From Gammaproteobacteria bacterium (lineage in GTDB: Bacteria; Pseudomonadota; Gammaproteobacteria; Steroidobacterales; Woeseiaceae), in assembly GCA_029884455.1 (NCBI GenBank), contig JAOUHU010000015.1:1-52755 (forward strand): DNA of 52,755 nucleotides, read 5' to 3'. The notes beneath the pieces were generated by a model. The model was given only the letters and a program-made list of their open reading frames with translations. It did no database searches and had not been told where the DNA came from. Positions 8,187 to 18,945 of the stretch are shown here, one piece after another; positions within the stretch are counted from its first letter, which is position 1; each line of letters starts with the position of its first letter. A program made the translations under genes and the position numbers.

Positions 8187-8731
8187 GTTGCACTCGCGGG
8201 CACGTAGTCAAAAATAAAAGTGATGCGGTCCTCATCGCCCATATTGACGACGCTGTGCACCAATTGATTGTTCAGCTCGTACACATTGCCGGGCTCGAAC
8301 GCAAACGGCTTTCCCGCAATCGTAAAGCGTACGTATTCGCTGCTGGTAATCGGAATATGAACGCGATGTCCCATACGAAACGACCTCAGCGTATCCCGGT
8401 GCGGCCGAATCCGGCCGTTGACCTTCAGCTTGGCAGCCATGATCCGCAAAATCGTCCCGCCCGGTTCATACCATGTTTCGATAACCTTGTTGATCAGCGG
8501 CAGCGCAACGTCGGCGAGGCGGTCCCAGCCCGGTTCACGATAGATCTCGCCGTCCGGCCAGCTTTCCTCGCAGAACAGCAATACGATCGACTCCGTGTCG
8601 CGGTGCACCTCATAGGTCTGCTGTCGCGACAACTGCTCCTGCCACGCCACCGGCGGCTGCGCCAGGATGGCGTCGCGCAAAGCGCTGATATCTATCTGGC
8701 CCAGACATTTTTGTTCAACGCCGATATCCAC
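8180..8731 (-). CDS. Aspartyl/asparaginyl beta-hydroxylase-like 2-oxoglutarate dioxygenase
   Basis: The protein has 183 residues and carries a double-stranded beta-helix Fe(II)/2-oxoglutarate fold. The iron triad is HRD in RPHRDTLRSF plus the distal His in NNQLVHSVVN, and the 2-oxoglutarate Arg is in DEDRITFIFDY. The family (Asp_Arg_Hydrox) hydroxylates Asp/Asn or Arg side chains, or amino-acid moieties of secondary metabolites; the substrate here is unknown. The GTG at 8731 is chosen because AAGGGGG lies 5 bases upstream; the frame extends further up but that part lacks a ribosome site and looks non-coding. It is the first gene of a three-gene unit with a TPR-sulfotransferase (7-base overlap) and an outer-membrane protein. 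Confidence 0.85.
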   Translation of the reverse strand: MDIGVEQKCLGQIDISALRDAILAQPPVAWQEQLSRQQTYEVHRDTESIVLLFCEESWPDGEIYREPGWDRLADVALPLINKVIETWYEPGGTILRIMAAKLKVNGRIRPHRDTLRSFRMGHRVHIPITSSEYVRFTIAGKPFAFEPGNVYELNNQLVHSVVNMGDEDRITFIFDYVPASATW

Positions 8732-8925
8732 CCAGACCCCCTTGCTCGCTGACGCCGGGCATTTTACCGTGTCCCACGCGGCCCCAGCCAAGAAACGCGG
8801 CTGTTTTCGGCGCGGGCCGGTCAACCCGGACGCAGGCCGGACGTCCCTTGGGGGGCTAATTCCGGCAGGCTTGTGTACAATCCTGCCTGCACAAAATTCG
8901 CCCACCCCATGAAGAGAGACGTACT

Positions 8926-9816
8926 GTGAGCCACGCTGAACAACTCAAGATCGCCAAGACCCGCCCCGGATTTATCGCCGCCCTGGACCAGAGCGGCGGC
9001 AGCACGCCAAAGGCATTGAGCCTGTATGGCATCGGCGCCGATGCCTGGAGCAATGACGAGGAGATGTACACCGTCGTGCACACCATGCGCAGCCGTATCA
9101 TGACCAGCCCGGCATTCACCAGTGAACGTATTCTCGGCGCCATCCTGTTCGAGAATACGATGGACCGTAAAGTTGCCGGCCAGCCCACAGCGTCCTACCT
9201 CTGGAATGTGAAAAAAATATTGCCGTTCCTGAAGATCGACAAGGGTCTCGCCGACCTCAAGGACGGCGTGCAACTCATGAAGCCGAACCCGGGACTGGCC
9301 GAGCTGCTGAAGAAGGCCAAAGCGGCCGGCATATTCGGTACCAAAATGCGCTCGGTGATCAAAGAGGCCAACAAAACGGGAATCCAGGCGGTCGTCGATC
9401 AACAGTTCGAACTCGGCAAGCAGATTGTTGCGGCCGGACTCGTGCCGATCATCGAACCGGAAGTGGATATTCGCTGCCCCAATAAAGCAGCAGCCGAGGC
9501 GATTCTGCACGATGCGATCATGCAAAAACTCAATGCACTCGGCAAAACTGAAATTGTCATGCTCAAACTGACCCTGCCCGAGAAGGACAACCTGTACGCC
9601 GATTGCATCAAGCACCCGAATATCGCACGCGTGGTTGCATTGTCCGGCGGTTACTCGCGCGACGAAGCGAACGAACGCCTGTCGCGCCAGAAAGGCATGA
9701 TCGCGAGTTTCTCGCGAGCGCTGGCCGAGGGGCTAAGCGCACAGCAGAGCGACAACGAATTCAACGCGATGCTGGATGCCTCGATTCAGTCGATTTTCGA
9801 CGCCTCCATCACCTGA
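8926..9816 (+). CDS. fda: Fructose-bisphosphate aldolase class I
   Basis: Schiff-base aldolase of 296 residues, the usual length of the bacterial Fda type. It cleaves fructose 1,6-bisphosphate to glyceraldehyde 3-phosphate and dihydroxyacetone phosphate. Diagnostic stretches are the N-terminal FIAALDQSGGSTPKAL, LGAILFENTMDR, KIDKGLADLKDGVQLMKPN, GTKMRSVIKEAN, the region around the Schiff-base Lys in EIVMLKLTLPEKDN, and ALSGGYSRDEANERL. The start is GTG 8926 with AGAGAG upstream; TACAAT near 8876-8881 may be its -10 box. It stands alone on the plus strand, divergent from the dioxygenase operon, and is followed by a long palindrome and the isocitrate dehydrogenase gene. Confidence 0.95.
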   Translation: MSHAEQLKIAKTRPGFIAALDQSGGSTPKALSLYGIGADAWSNDEEMYTVVHTMRSRIMTSPAFTSERILGAILFENTMDRKVAGQPTASYLWNVKKILPFLKIDKGLADLKDGVQLMKPNPGLAELLKKAKAAGIFGTKMRSVIKEANKTGIQAVVDQQFELGKQIVAAGLVPIIEPEVDIRCPNKAAAEAILHDAIMQKLNALGKTEIVMLKLTLPEKDNLYADCIKHPNIARVVALSGGYSRDEANERLSRQKGMIASFSRALAEGLSAQQSDNEFNAMLDASIQSIFDASIT

Positions 9817-9822
9817 CAAGAA

Positions 9823-9893
9823 AGGGGTCAGAGCCCTTTATTTCCCATATGCGGCTTAAAACCGCATATGGGAAATAAAGGGCTCTGACCCCT
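9823..9893. repeat. 71-bp palindrome: 32-bp perfect inverted arms, 7-base loop
   Basis: The left arm is 9823-9854 and the right arm 9862-9893, with complementarity unbroken over 32 positions. The outer part reads AGGGGTCAGAGCCCTTTATT and the loop CTTAAAA. No T-run follows, so it is not a classic terminator, although such a stem would block RNase or polymerase. Similar GGGGTCAGAGCCC-type stems occur as REP/MITE-like elements mobilised by Y1 (RAYT) transposases in gammaproteobacteria; this is from memory and unverified. No transposase is present in the window and I saw no second copy. It lies between the aldolase and isocitrate dehydrogenase genes. Confidence 0.9.
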
Positions 9894-9906
9894 GTTGGAT
9901 TTCTGA

Positions 9907-12550
<2,644 letters not shown>

Positions 12551-12572
12551 GGCGGAACTATTACTTCCTCAG

Positions 12573-12583
12573 TTAATAATTAA
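12573..12583. promoter_or_regulatory. Candidate MarR operator
   Basis: TTAATAATTAA, a perfect palindrome around a single base, lies 22 bases upstream of the MarR-family start in an AT-rich patch that contrasts with its GC-rich surroundings. MarR proteins commonly bind AT-rich inverted repeats of this size over their own promoter. The cobalamin riboswitch and btuB begin about 100 bases to the right on the other strand, so they could also be affected. Assigned by position and symmetry only. Confidence 0.4.
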
Positions 12584-12689
12584 GATCATAACTTTATTCC
12601 CTTCCAGGGCGGCCTGTCCAGCGACCGACCGGCAGCGACAGTGCAGGGTTGCCTCGCGCCAGGTCGCCGCGTACAGTCTGCCGCAACCT

Positions 12690-12893
12690 CGACAGGTGAA
12701 CTGCAGCAAGGTAATGCCGCAGTTAAACGGGAAGACGGTGCACCGCAAGGCAAACCCGTCACTGCCCCCGCAACGGTAAATGAGTCAGTCGATCATCCGT
12801 GCCACTGCGCGCAAGCGTGGGAAGGCGATCGACGAGGACGAAGTTCTCTAGACAGAATTCGTCACTCATGAGTCCGGAGACCGGCCCGTCGAC
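12690..12893 (+). ncRNA. Cobalamin (B12) riboswitch
   Basis: The leader contains the conserved cobalamin aptamer blocks in order: AAACGGGAA, GGTGCACCGCAAGGC, ACTGCCCCCGCAACGGTAA, GCCACTG, GGGAAGGCG, and the B12-box-like GAGTCCGGAGACCGGCC at about 12869-12885. Adenosyl- or other cobalamin binding would reduce expression of the receptor gene whose ATG is at 12997. About 100 bases lie between aptamer and start; they include a small hairpin (ATCGC-GGCGG-GCGAT near 12908-12922) that may form the expression platform. The ends are approximate, set by the outermost conserved blocks. Confidence 0.93.
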
Positions 12894-12996
12894 CGTTCCA
12901 CTGTTCGATCGCGGCGGGCGATTCGTTGAGAACTCAATTCTCTCCCTCCCCGATCAACATAAAGCGCAGGTACGGGGACCTCTGCGGGAGAGCAAC

Positions 12997-14910
12997 ATGC
13001 AAATCACTTCACGGCTGTTTCTTATTTGCCTGGCCCTGGTCGCCAGCCCTGCGCTGTTCGCCCAATCCGGGGCGGCGGATGATTTTGACCAGATCATCGT
13101 GACCGGCGCGCGCGCGCCGCTGGCGACCAGTCATCTTGGCAGCGCCGCAACCGTCATTACGCGTGCCGACATCGAACAGCGCCAGGCCCGTTATGTCGCC
13201 GACCTGCTGCGCGCGGTACCCGGCTTTGCCATCAGCCAGACCGGCGTCACCGGCTCGCAGATCCAGGTGCGTGTGCGCGGTGCCGAAGCCAATCATGTGC
13301 TGGTGCTGATCGACGGCGTGCGCGCCAACGACCCGGCAACCGGCGATGAGTTTCACTGGGAATACCTGACCACGAGCAACGTGGAACGCATCGAAGTCGT
13401 GCGTGGTCCGCAGAGTTCGCTCTGGGGCAGCGATGCCATTGCTGCCGTGGTGCACGTGATTACACGCGACGGGCAGGGCGGTGCGTCGTTCAACGGCTAT
13501 CTTGAAGGTGGCTCGTTCGCAACCAGCAATCTTGGTGTTGGCGGCTCAATGGGCGGTAATCGCTGGTCCTTCAGTGCCGCCGTTGAACGACTTGAAACCG
13601 ATGGCGGTAATATCTCGCGCAGCGGCAACGAAGACGACGGCTCTGACATCACGACCGCATCGCTGGCAGCACAGTTCAGGGCGAATGATGCGTTGACTCT
13701 CGATACGCAACTTCGTGTCACTGACGCCTGGTCGCAATTCGATTCGGTGGATTTCTTCGTTACCGGCCTGCCAACCGACGGCAACGTTGCCACCGCAGGT
13801 AACAACCTGTACGCGAGTGTCGGCACGCAGTACGGGCGAGCCGACAGCCGGCTGCGGCACAAGCTCAGCGCGCGCTTCTATGCTTCGGAAAATCGTAACT
13901 ATGCGGATGATGTCGAAGATTCATCATCGGCGTCCGAGCGCACGACGTTTGCCTACCAGGCCGACATCGGCCTCGGCGCAAACCTGCTGTCGCTCGCGCT
14001 GGAACGCGAAAGTACCGACTTCGAGCAGCGCGGTGCGGTGCTCTTCGGCGACCCTAACCAGGACCAGCAAATGGACGTTTCGAGCTTCATTGCCGAGTAC
14101 CAGGGCCGCTCACATGCCAAACTGACCTGGCTCATCAGCGGCCGCTTCGACAACAACAGTGATTTTGAGGATGCCATCACGGGTCGCTTTTCGCTCGCCT
14201 ACGCCATATCCGCAGCGACCACCCTGCGCAGCAATATTGGCACCGGCCACAAGAACCCGACCTTTACCGAGTTGTTCGGCTACTTCCCGGAGCAGTTTGT
14301 CGGCAACCCGGACCTGCAGCCGGAGCGATCAACCTCGTATGACATCGGTATCGACTACAAAATCCTCGATGGCGCTGTGCTGTTGCAGGCGTCGCTGTTC
14401 AAGCAGGATCTTGAAGACGAGATCAACGGCTTTGTATTTGACCCGCAGACCTTCTTCTATACGGCGGAAAATGAAGCCACCACCAGCAAGCGCCAGGGCG
14501 CCGAATTCGCGGCGCGCTGGCGTCTTGGCGATGCTTTCGACCTGGTCGCAAGCTACACCTACACCGACTCGGAACAGGATGGCGAAGACGAGATCCGCCG
14601 GCCGAAGCATGCGGGCTCGCTGACGCTGGACTATCGCTCGCTTGGCGAACGAGTCAGCGCCTCGCTCGCCGCTGACTACAGCGGCACGCGAACTGATAGC
14701 TTTTTTCCGCCGTTCCCGGAACCGATGCAAACCGTCACATTGGCAAACTACTGGCTGCTGGATATGACGGTGCAGTATCAATTGACTGAATCCGCAACTG
14801 TTTATGCCAGGGGCAGCAATTTACTCGACGAGGACTACGAACAAGTTTATGGTTACCAGACGCCCGATCGTGCTGCTTACCTTGGTTTGCGCGTGAGGTT
14901 TGGCCGCTAG
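12997..14910 (+). CDS. btuB: TonB-dependent vitamin B12 receptor, BtuB-like
   Basis: Outer-membrane gated barrel for cobalamin uptake, 637 residues, close to E. coli BtuB (about 614). It has a signal peptide (MQITSRLFLICLALVASPAL, cut near FAQ), a TonB-box-like DDFDQIIVTGAR, and a plug domain with AATVITRADIEQRQ, VRVRGAEANHVLVLIDGVR and VERIEVVRGPQSSLWGSDAI. A 22-strand-type barrel follows, ending YLGLRVRFGR. The last residue is Arg rather than the usual aromatic, with Phe three from the end. The ATG at 12997 has GGGAG upstream; a longer frame upstream is only riboswitch sequence. The substrate call rests mainly on the riboswitch. It is followed 45 bases later by an MFS transporter, probably co-transcribed. 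Confidence 0.9.
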   Translation: MQITSRLFLICLALVASPALFAQSGAADDFDQIIVTGARAPLATSHLGSAATVITRADIEQRQARYVADLLRAVPGFAISQTGVTGSQIQVRVRGAEANHVLVLIDGVRANDPATGDEFHWEYLTTSNVERIEVVRGPQSSLWGSDAIAAVVHVITRDGQGGASFNGYLEGGSFATSNLGVGGSMGGNRWSFSAAVERLETDGGNISRSGNEDDGSDITTASLAAQFRANDALTLDTQLRVTDAWSQFDSVDFFVTGLPTDGNVATAGNNLYASVGTQYGRADSRLRHKLSARFYASENRNYADDVEDSSSASERTTFAYQADIGLGANLLSLALERESTDFEQRGAVLFGDPNQDQQMDVSSFIAEYQGRSHAKLTWLISGRFDNNSDFEDAITGRFSLAYAISAATTLRSNIGTGHKNPTFTELFGYFPEQFVGNPDLQPERSTSYDIGIDYKILDGAVLLQASLFKQDLEDEINGFVFDPQTFFYTAENEATTSKRQGAEFAARWRLGDAFDLVASYTYTDSEQDGEDEIRRPKHAGSLTLDYRSLGERVSASLAADYSGTRTDSFFPPFPEPMQTVTLANYWLLDMTVQYQLTESATVYARGSNLLDEDYEQVYGYQTPDRAAYLGLRVRFGR

Positions 14911-14955
14911 GAATAACTCAGTTACGGCCGGGGTTATTAGAAGAAGAAAAGACCA

Positions 14956-16242
14956 ATGACCGGAAAACCGACCTACGTACGCTGGCGCATATTTGTCATT
15001 CTTTCGCTGGCCAGTTTTACCGCCTACGTGCTGCGCGGCAATCTATCGATCGCCGCGCCGGAGATGATCGCTGACCTGCAGCTCTCCGAGATTCAATGGA
15101 GTTGGGTGCTGGCCGCGTTCACCACCGGCTACACGATTTTCCAGTTCCCGGGCGGGGTGCTGGGCGATCGCATGGGGCCGCGCAAGGCCGTGACTCTGCT
15201 CTGTATCTTCTGGACCCTGCTGACGATCGTAACGGCGGCGGTTCCGGGCACTGACGTCGCTTCTGCTACCCTGGTTATCGGCTCGCTGGTCACAGTCCGT
15301 TTCCTTGTCGGCATGTTCCAGGCGCCGATATTTCCCATCATCAATGCCGCTATCTGCCGCTGGTTTCCACCGGGCGGCTGGGCGTTTCCCTGTGGTCTGA
15401 ACAATGCCTCGTTAACGTTGGGCATCGCCGTGTCGGCACCGGTACTGGCCTGGCTTATCGCGGCATACGGCTGGCGCATATCGTTCTGGATCATTGCACC
15501 GCTCGGCATGCTGGTCGCCGGCCTCTGGTGGTGGTACGGCCGCGACTTTCCCGCCGAACATGCGGCCAGCAACCCGGCAGAAGTCGCGCTAATCAACGCC
15601 AATCGGCCGGAGACAGTAGTCACAACAACTTATCCGCCGGGCTGGGTTCGGGTTCTTAAAGATCGCAATATTCTGCTGCTGACCCTGAGCTATGCGTTTT
15701 CGAATTTCGTCTTCTATTCCGCTTTCAGCTGGTGGTTTTACTACCTCGTCGAAGTTCGTGCCTTTGATTCGAGCACGGCAGGTTATGCAACCTCGTCGCA
15801 ATGGATTGCCGGCGCGGCCGGCGGGGCGCTCGGCGGCTGGTTCTGCGACCATCTCTGCCGCAAAGTCGGCCTCTGCTGGGGAAGCCGCTGGCCGATCATC
15901 ATCGGCCAGGTCGTGGTCGCGACGGCGATCGTCATCGGCGCCTACCACGGCAACGCCGTGGTCGCCGTCGCCTGCCTTGCGCTTGCCTTCTTCGCGCAGC
16001 AACTGACTGAAGGCGCGTACTGGAATTCGAGCATCGCAATCGGCAACCAGCTGGCCGGCGCTGCCGGTGGTGTGCTGAATACCGGCGGCAATGCCATGGG
16101 TATTCTCAATGCCGTACTGGTCGCGTGGTTCGCGCAAGTCCTCGGCTGGCCGTTCGCGATCGCGTCCGGCGCAATCTTCGCGCTGATTGCGGGCGCCCTG
16201 CTGCTGTTCGTGCGCGCCGACCAGCCAGTCAAACTCGACTAG
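14956..16242 (+). CDS. MFS transporter, anion:cation symporter (ACS)-like
   Basis: Inner-membrane secondary transporter of 428 residues with 12 predicted helices. The first helix pair (IFVILSLASFTAYVLRGNLS) and loop 2-3 motif GDRMGPRKAV are typical. The N-terminal fold resembles hexuronate/phthalate-type ACS carriers. The start ATG 14956 has a purine-rich AGAAGAAGAAAAGA leader. It lies 45 bases behind btuB under the cobalamin riboswitch; an AATAAC/GTTATT inverted repeat in the gap (14912-14938) has no T-run. If co-transcribed it would be induced in B12 shortage, suggesting transport of a corrinoid-related or B12-sparing compound, but the substrate is not readable. Its TAG stop shares the CTAG palindrome with the facing gene's stop. 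Confidence 0.85.
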   Translation: MTGKPTYVRWRIFVILSLASFTAYVLRGNLSIAAPEMIADLQLSEIQWSWVLAAFTTGYTIFQFPGGVLGDRMGPRKAVTLLCIFWTLLTIVTAAVPGTDVASATLVIGSLVTVRFLVGMFQAPIFPIINAAICRWFPPGGWAFPCGLNNASLTLGIAVSAPVLAWLIAAYGWRISFWIIAPLGMLVAGLWWWYGRDFPAEHAASNPAEVALINANRPETVVTTTYPPGWVRVLKDRNILLLTLSYAFSNFVFYSAFSWWFYYLVEVRAFDSSTAGYATSSQWIAGAAGGALGGWFCDHLCRKVGLCWGSRWPIIIGQVVVATAIVIGAYHGNAVVAVACLALAFFAQQLTEGAYWNSSIAIGNQLAGAAGGVLNTGGNAMGILNAVLVAWFAQVLGWPFAIASGAIFALIAGALLLFVRADQPVKLD

Positions 16243-17024
16243 AAACGAAACGCGAATCCGAGCGCAGGGCCGCTGAAGGTCAGGTCGGTTTCTGCGCGTT
16301 GACCGCCAGCCGAGGATTCCTTGAGTTCAAACTGCAGGTGGCGATAGCCGAACAGGATGAGGTTCTGCGGTTCCTTGCCGACCGCATAGCCGAAGTACAC
16401 GGAGGCATTCCAGGCGAGATCCGAGTCACCCGCGCCAAGATCGCCGCGTGCCATGAATTCCCAGCGCTCGGCAAACGAAGTCGAATAGCGTAGTCCGGCG
16501 AAACCATCGGTCAGGGTATCGCCGCCCGACAGTCTTTGTGTGCCAATCAGGGGTGGCGGCAATGAAAAACTCACGCTGAGATCAAGATCGAGCATGCGGG
16601 CGCCAAAAATCAGGTCGAGGCCATGTGTATCCCCGGACAGGCGGTAAAAGCCGCCGGCCTCGGCCAGGGCCGTATCGAGATCTGTTTCGATCTGGGTGCC
16701 GCCCGGCAGCGGCGGGCGTGCTCCGGTCGCCTGCGCCGAACTCAGGGCCAGGTAAGTAACGTCGACGAAGAAGCCACCTCGGCCACGCTGGCCTTCGAAA
16801 TGCAGTTGCATGGCGCTGTCTTTTTTGTCCATCAGGTCGCTGAAGCTGACATCGGCGCCGACCACCGGATCATCGCTGACGAAAAGGTCGATGCTGATGT
16901 CTGTGGCCCAGACATACGGAACCACCGACCAATTCCAGTCTTCGGCTGACGCCGGTGACGCCGATGTAAGACCCCCGATCAACAAGCTCATTGTCAGCAA
17001 GCTGTAAGTTCTGATGGTGTGCAT
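16239..17024 (-). CDS. Outer-membrane protein of unknown role
   Basis: The protein has 261 residues. A signal peptide (HTIRTYSLLTMSLLIGGLTS, cleavage at PASAEDW) is followed by alternating strands such as WNWSVVPYVWATDISIDLF and MQLHFEGQRGRGGFFVDVTY, ending GPALGFAFRF with a terminal Phe. This is the pattern of a 10-12 strand barrel; the family is often annotated only as an outer-membrane beta-barrel protein. The start ATG 17024 has a strong GAAGGA 7 bases upstream. It is convergent with the MFS gene, the two stops sharing a CTAG at 16239-16242, so there is no space for a terminator between them. Confidence 0.78.
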   Translation of the reverse strand: MHTIRTYSLLTMSLLIGGLTSASPASAEDWNWSVVPYVWATDISIDLFVSDDPVVGADVSFSDLMDKKDSAMQLHFEGQRGRGGFFVDVTYLALSSAQATGARPPLPGGTQIETDLDTALAEAGGFYRLSGDTHGLDLIFGARMLDLDLSVSFSLPPPLIGTQRLSGGDTLTDGFAGLRYSTSFAERWEFMARGDLGAGDSDLAWNASVYFGYAVGKEPQNLILFGYRHLQFELKESSAGGQRAETDLTFSGPALGFAFRF

Positions 17025-17134
17025 GCGAATTCCTTCGAATGATATTGATGCCGCGAATCCCGGCGCGGCGCAGCTTAAATGATCTCTGTTAAACACGCCA
17101 TCTCGGCTCGGTCACCGGGCGCTCGCGGCCTCGG

Positions 17135-18847
17135 TCAACCCTTCGCCCTGTTTGACTTTCTCTTGCCCGGCTTGGATTTTTGCGCACCTTTGACCTTGGG
17201 CTTGCCTTTCGGGTTCGGCCGCCCTTTGCGCTTGCGCGGTGACGCCACAGCGCCGAGTAATGAAATATTCAGCAGCTGGCCGCAGACATGCACTTTTTTC
17301 AGGTCCATGAACACCTCGCGCGGCATGCCGGCGGGCAGGTCGACGAAACTGTGGTCGGCCTCGATCTCGATCTGGCCGATGTGCGAGCCATCAAGACCCG
17401 ACTCGTTGGCGATGGCACCAACGATATTGCCGGGCTTGACGCCATGCACATGCCCAACCTCGATGCGGTAGCGTTCTGTGGCCGCCTCGAGTTTTCCCCG
17501 CGCCTCGCTCTTCGCGGGGCTCAATGGCATGAGCTTGTCACCCATTGCGATCCTGGCCAGCGCAGCCGCGATTTCTATGGCCGGCACGTCATGCTCCTGG
17601 CGATACTGTTCGACCACACTTTGCATGAAGCCCAGCTCGCCGAGTGCCAGCGTGTCGCTGATCTTCTGTTTGAAATCGGCAATGCGCTTGTTGTTCACGG
17701 TCTCGGTCGTCGGCAATACCATCTGCTCGATTTTTTGTCGCGTTGCCCTTTCGATTGTGGCGAGCATGCGTCGCTCACGTGGCGCCACGAACAAAATCGC
17801 ATCGCCGCGGCGGCCTGCCCGACCAGTGCGGCCGATGCGGTGGATATAAGCTTCGGAATCGTAGGGTATGTCGTAGTTGATGACATGGCTGATACGATCG
17901 ACATCGAGACCACGCGCCGCCACATCCGTCGCCACCAGGATATCGAGCGTGCCCTTTTTCAGTCGCTCAACCATTTGCTCGCGCTGTTTCTGGATCAGGT
18001 CACCGTTCATCGCCGCGGCCGCATAGCCGCGCGCCTCGAGCTTTTCGGCAAGCTCCGCGGTCGCCGTCTTGGTGCGGACAAAGATCAACACACCATCAAA
18101 TTCTTCGACTTCGAGAATGCGGGTCAGCGCATCGAGCTTGTGCGCGCCGCTGACCTGCCAGAATCGCTGCCGGATCGTTTCCGCCGTCGCTGCGCGTGCC
18201 ACGATAGAAATTTCGGCAGGCTCGTGCAGATGGCGTCGCGCGATTTGTTCGACCTGCTTCGGCATGGTCGCCGAGAACAGGGCCATTTGCCGCTTGGCCG
18301 GCAGCTGCTCGAGTATCCACTCGACTTCTTCGACGAAACCCATGCGCAACATTTCGTCCGCTTCATCCAGCACCAGCGCCTGCAGGCTGTCGAGTTTCAG
18401 TGTGCCCTTGCGCATGTGATCCATGAGCCGCCCCGGCGTTCCTACCACGACGTGCACGCCGCGCTTCAGCTGGCGAATCTGGCTGCCGTATTCCTGGCCG
18501 CCGTAAACCGGCAGCACATGGAAGCCCTGCAAATGCGCCGCGTAATGCTGGAATGCTTCCGCGACCTGGATCGCAAGCTCACGTGTCGGTGTCAGGGTCA
18601 GGACCTGCACACGGCTGTCCTTAAGGTCTATGCGCGACAGCAATGGCAGCGCGAACGCGGCGGTTTTGCCGGTGCCGGTTGGCGCGTGCCCGAGTATGTC
18701 GCGACCCGCGAGCAGCAGCGGAATCGCCTGGCTCTGGATCGGCGTCGGTGTCTCGTAACCGCTGTCTTCGAGCGCTTGCAGCAGGGGCTGGGGCAGCTTG
18801 AGATCGCGGAAACGGGTGATTTCCGTGGGATGCATTGGCGTGGACAT
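17135..18847 (-). CDS. deaD: DEAD-box ATP-dependent RNA helicase, DeaD/CsdA type
   Basis: RNA helicase of 570 residues acting in ribosome assembly and RNA turnover, often cold-induced. Motifs in order: Q motif ([11 protein letters not shown]), I APTGTGKT, Ia PTRELAIQV, Ib [65 protein letters not shown]. After the two RecA domains a DbpA-type RNA-binding domain follows (around [20 protein letters not shown]), then a Lys/Arg/Pro-rich tail ([17 protein letters not shown]). The tail is somewhat shorter than in E. coli DeaD (629). It is divergent from ybiT across 98 bases; its leader contains an inverted repeat, CAGCCG at 18870-18875 with CGGCTG at 18889-18894. Confidence 0.95.
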   Translation of the reverse strand: MSTPMHPTEITRFRDLKLPQPLLQALEDSGYETPTPIQSQAIPLLLAGRDILGHAPTGTGKTAAFALPLLSRIDLKDSRVQVLTLTPTRELAIQVAEAFQHYAAHLQGFHVLPVYGGQEYGSQIRQLKRGVHVVVGTPGRLMDHMRKGTLKLDSLQALVLDEADEMLRMGFVEEVEWILEQLPAKRQMALFSATMPKQVEQIARRHLHEPAEISIVARAATAETIRQRFWQVSGAHKLDALTRILEVEEFDGVLIFVRTKTATAELAEKLEARGYAAAAMNGDLIQKQREQMVERLKKGTLDILVATDVAARGLDVDRISHVINYDIPYDSEAYIHRIGRTGRAGRRGDAILFVAPRERRMLATIERATRQKIEQMVLPTTETVNNKRIADFKQKISDTLALGELGFMQSVVEQYRQEHDVPAIEIAAALARIAMGDKLMPLSPAKSEARGKLEAATERYRIEVGHVHGVKPGNIVGAIANESGLDGSHIGQIEIEADHSFVDLPAGMPREVFMDLKKVHVCGQLLNISLLGAVASPRKRKGRPNPKGKPKVKGAQKSKPGKRKSNRAKG

Positions 18848-18945
18848 TATGTTGCTCTGGTAAGGGGAACAGCCGACGGAGGTCCCACCGGCTGGCGGCG
18901 CATGATACCATCCGGCCGCTTATTAACCCCGCCTGGTACCAATCC

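Noticed and set aside
18870..18894. Hairpin in the deaD leader as a cold-sensing RNA element
   Set aside because: A 6-bp stem in a 98-base gap is too little evidence; noted in the deaD entry only.
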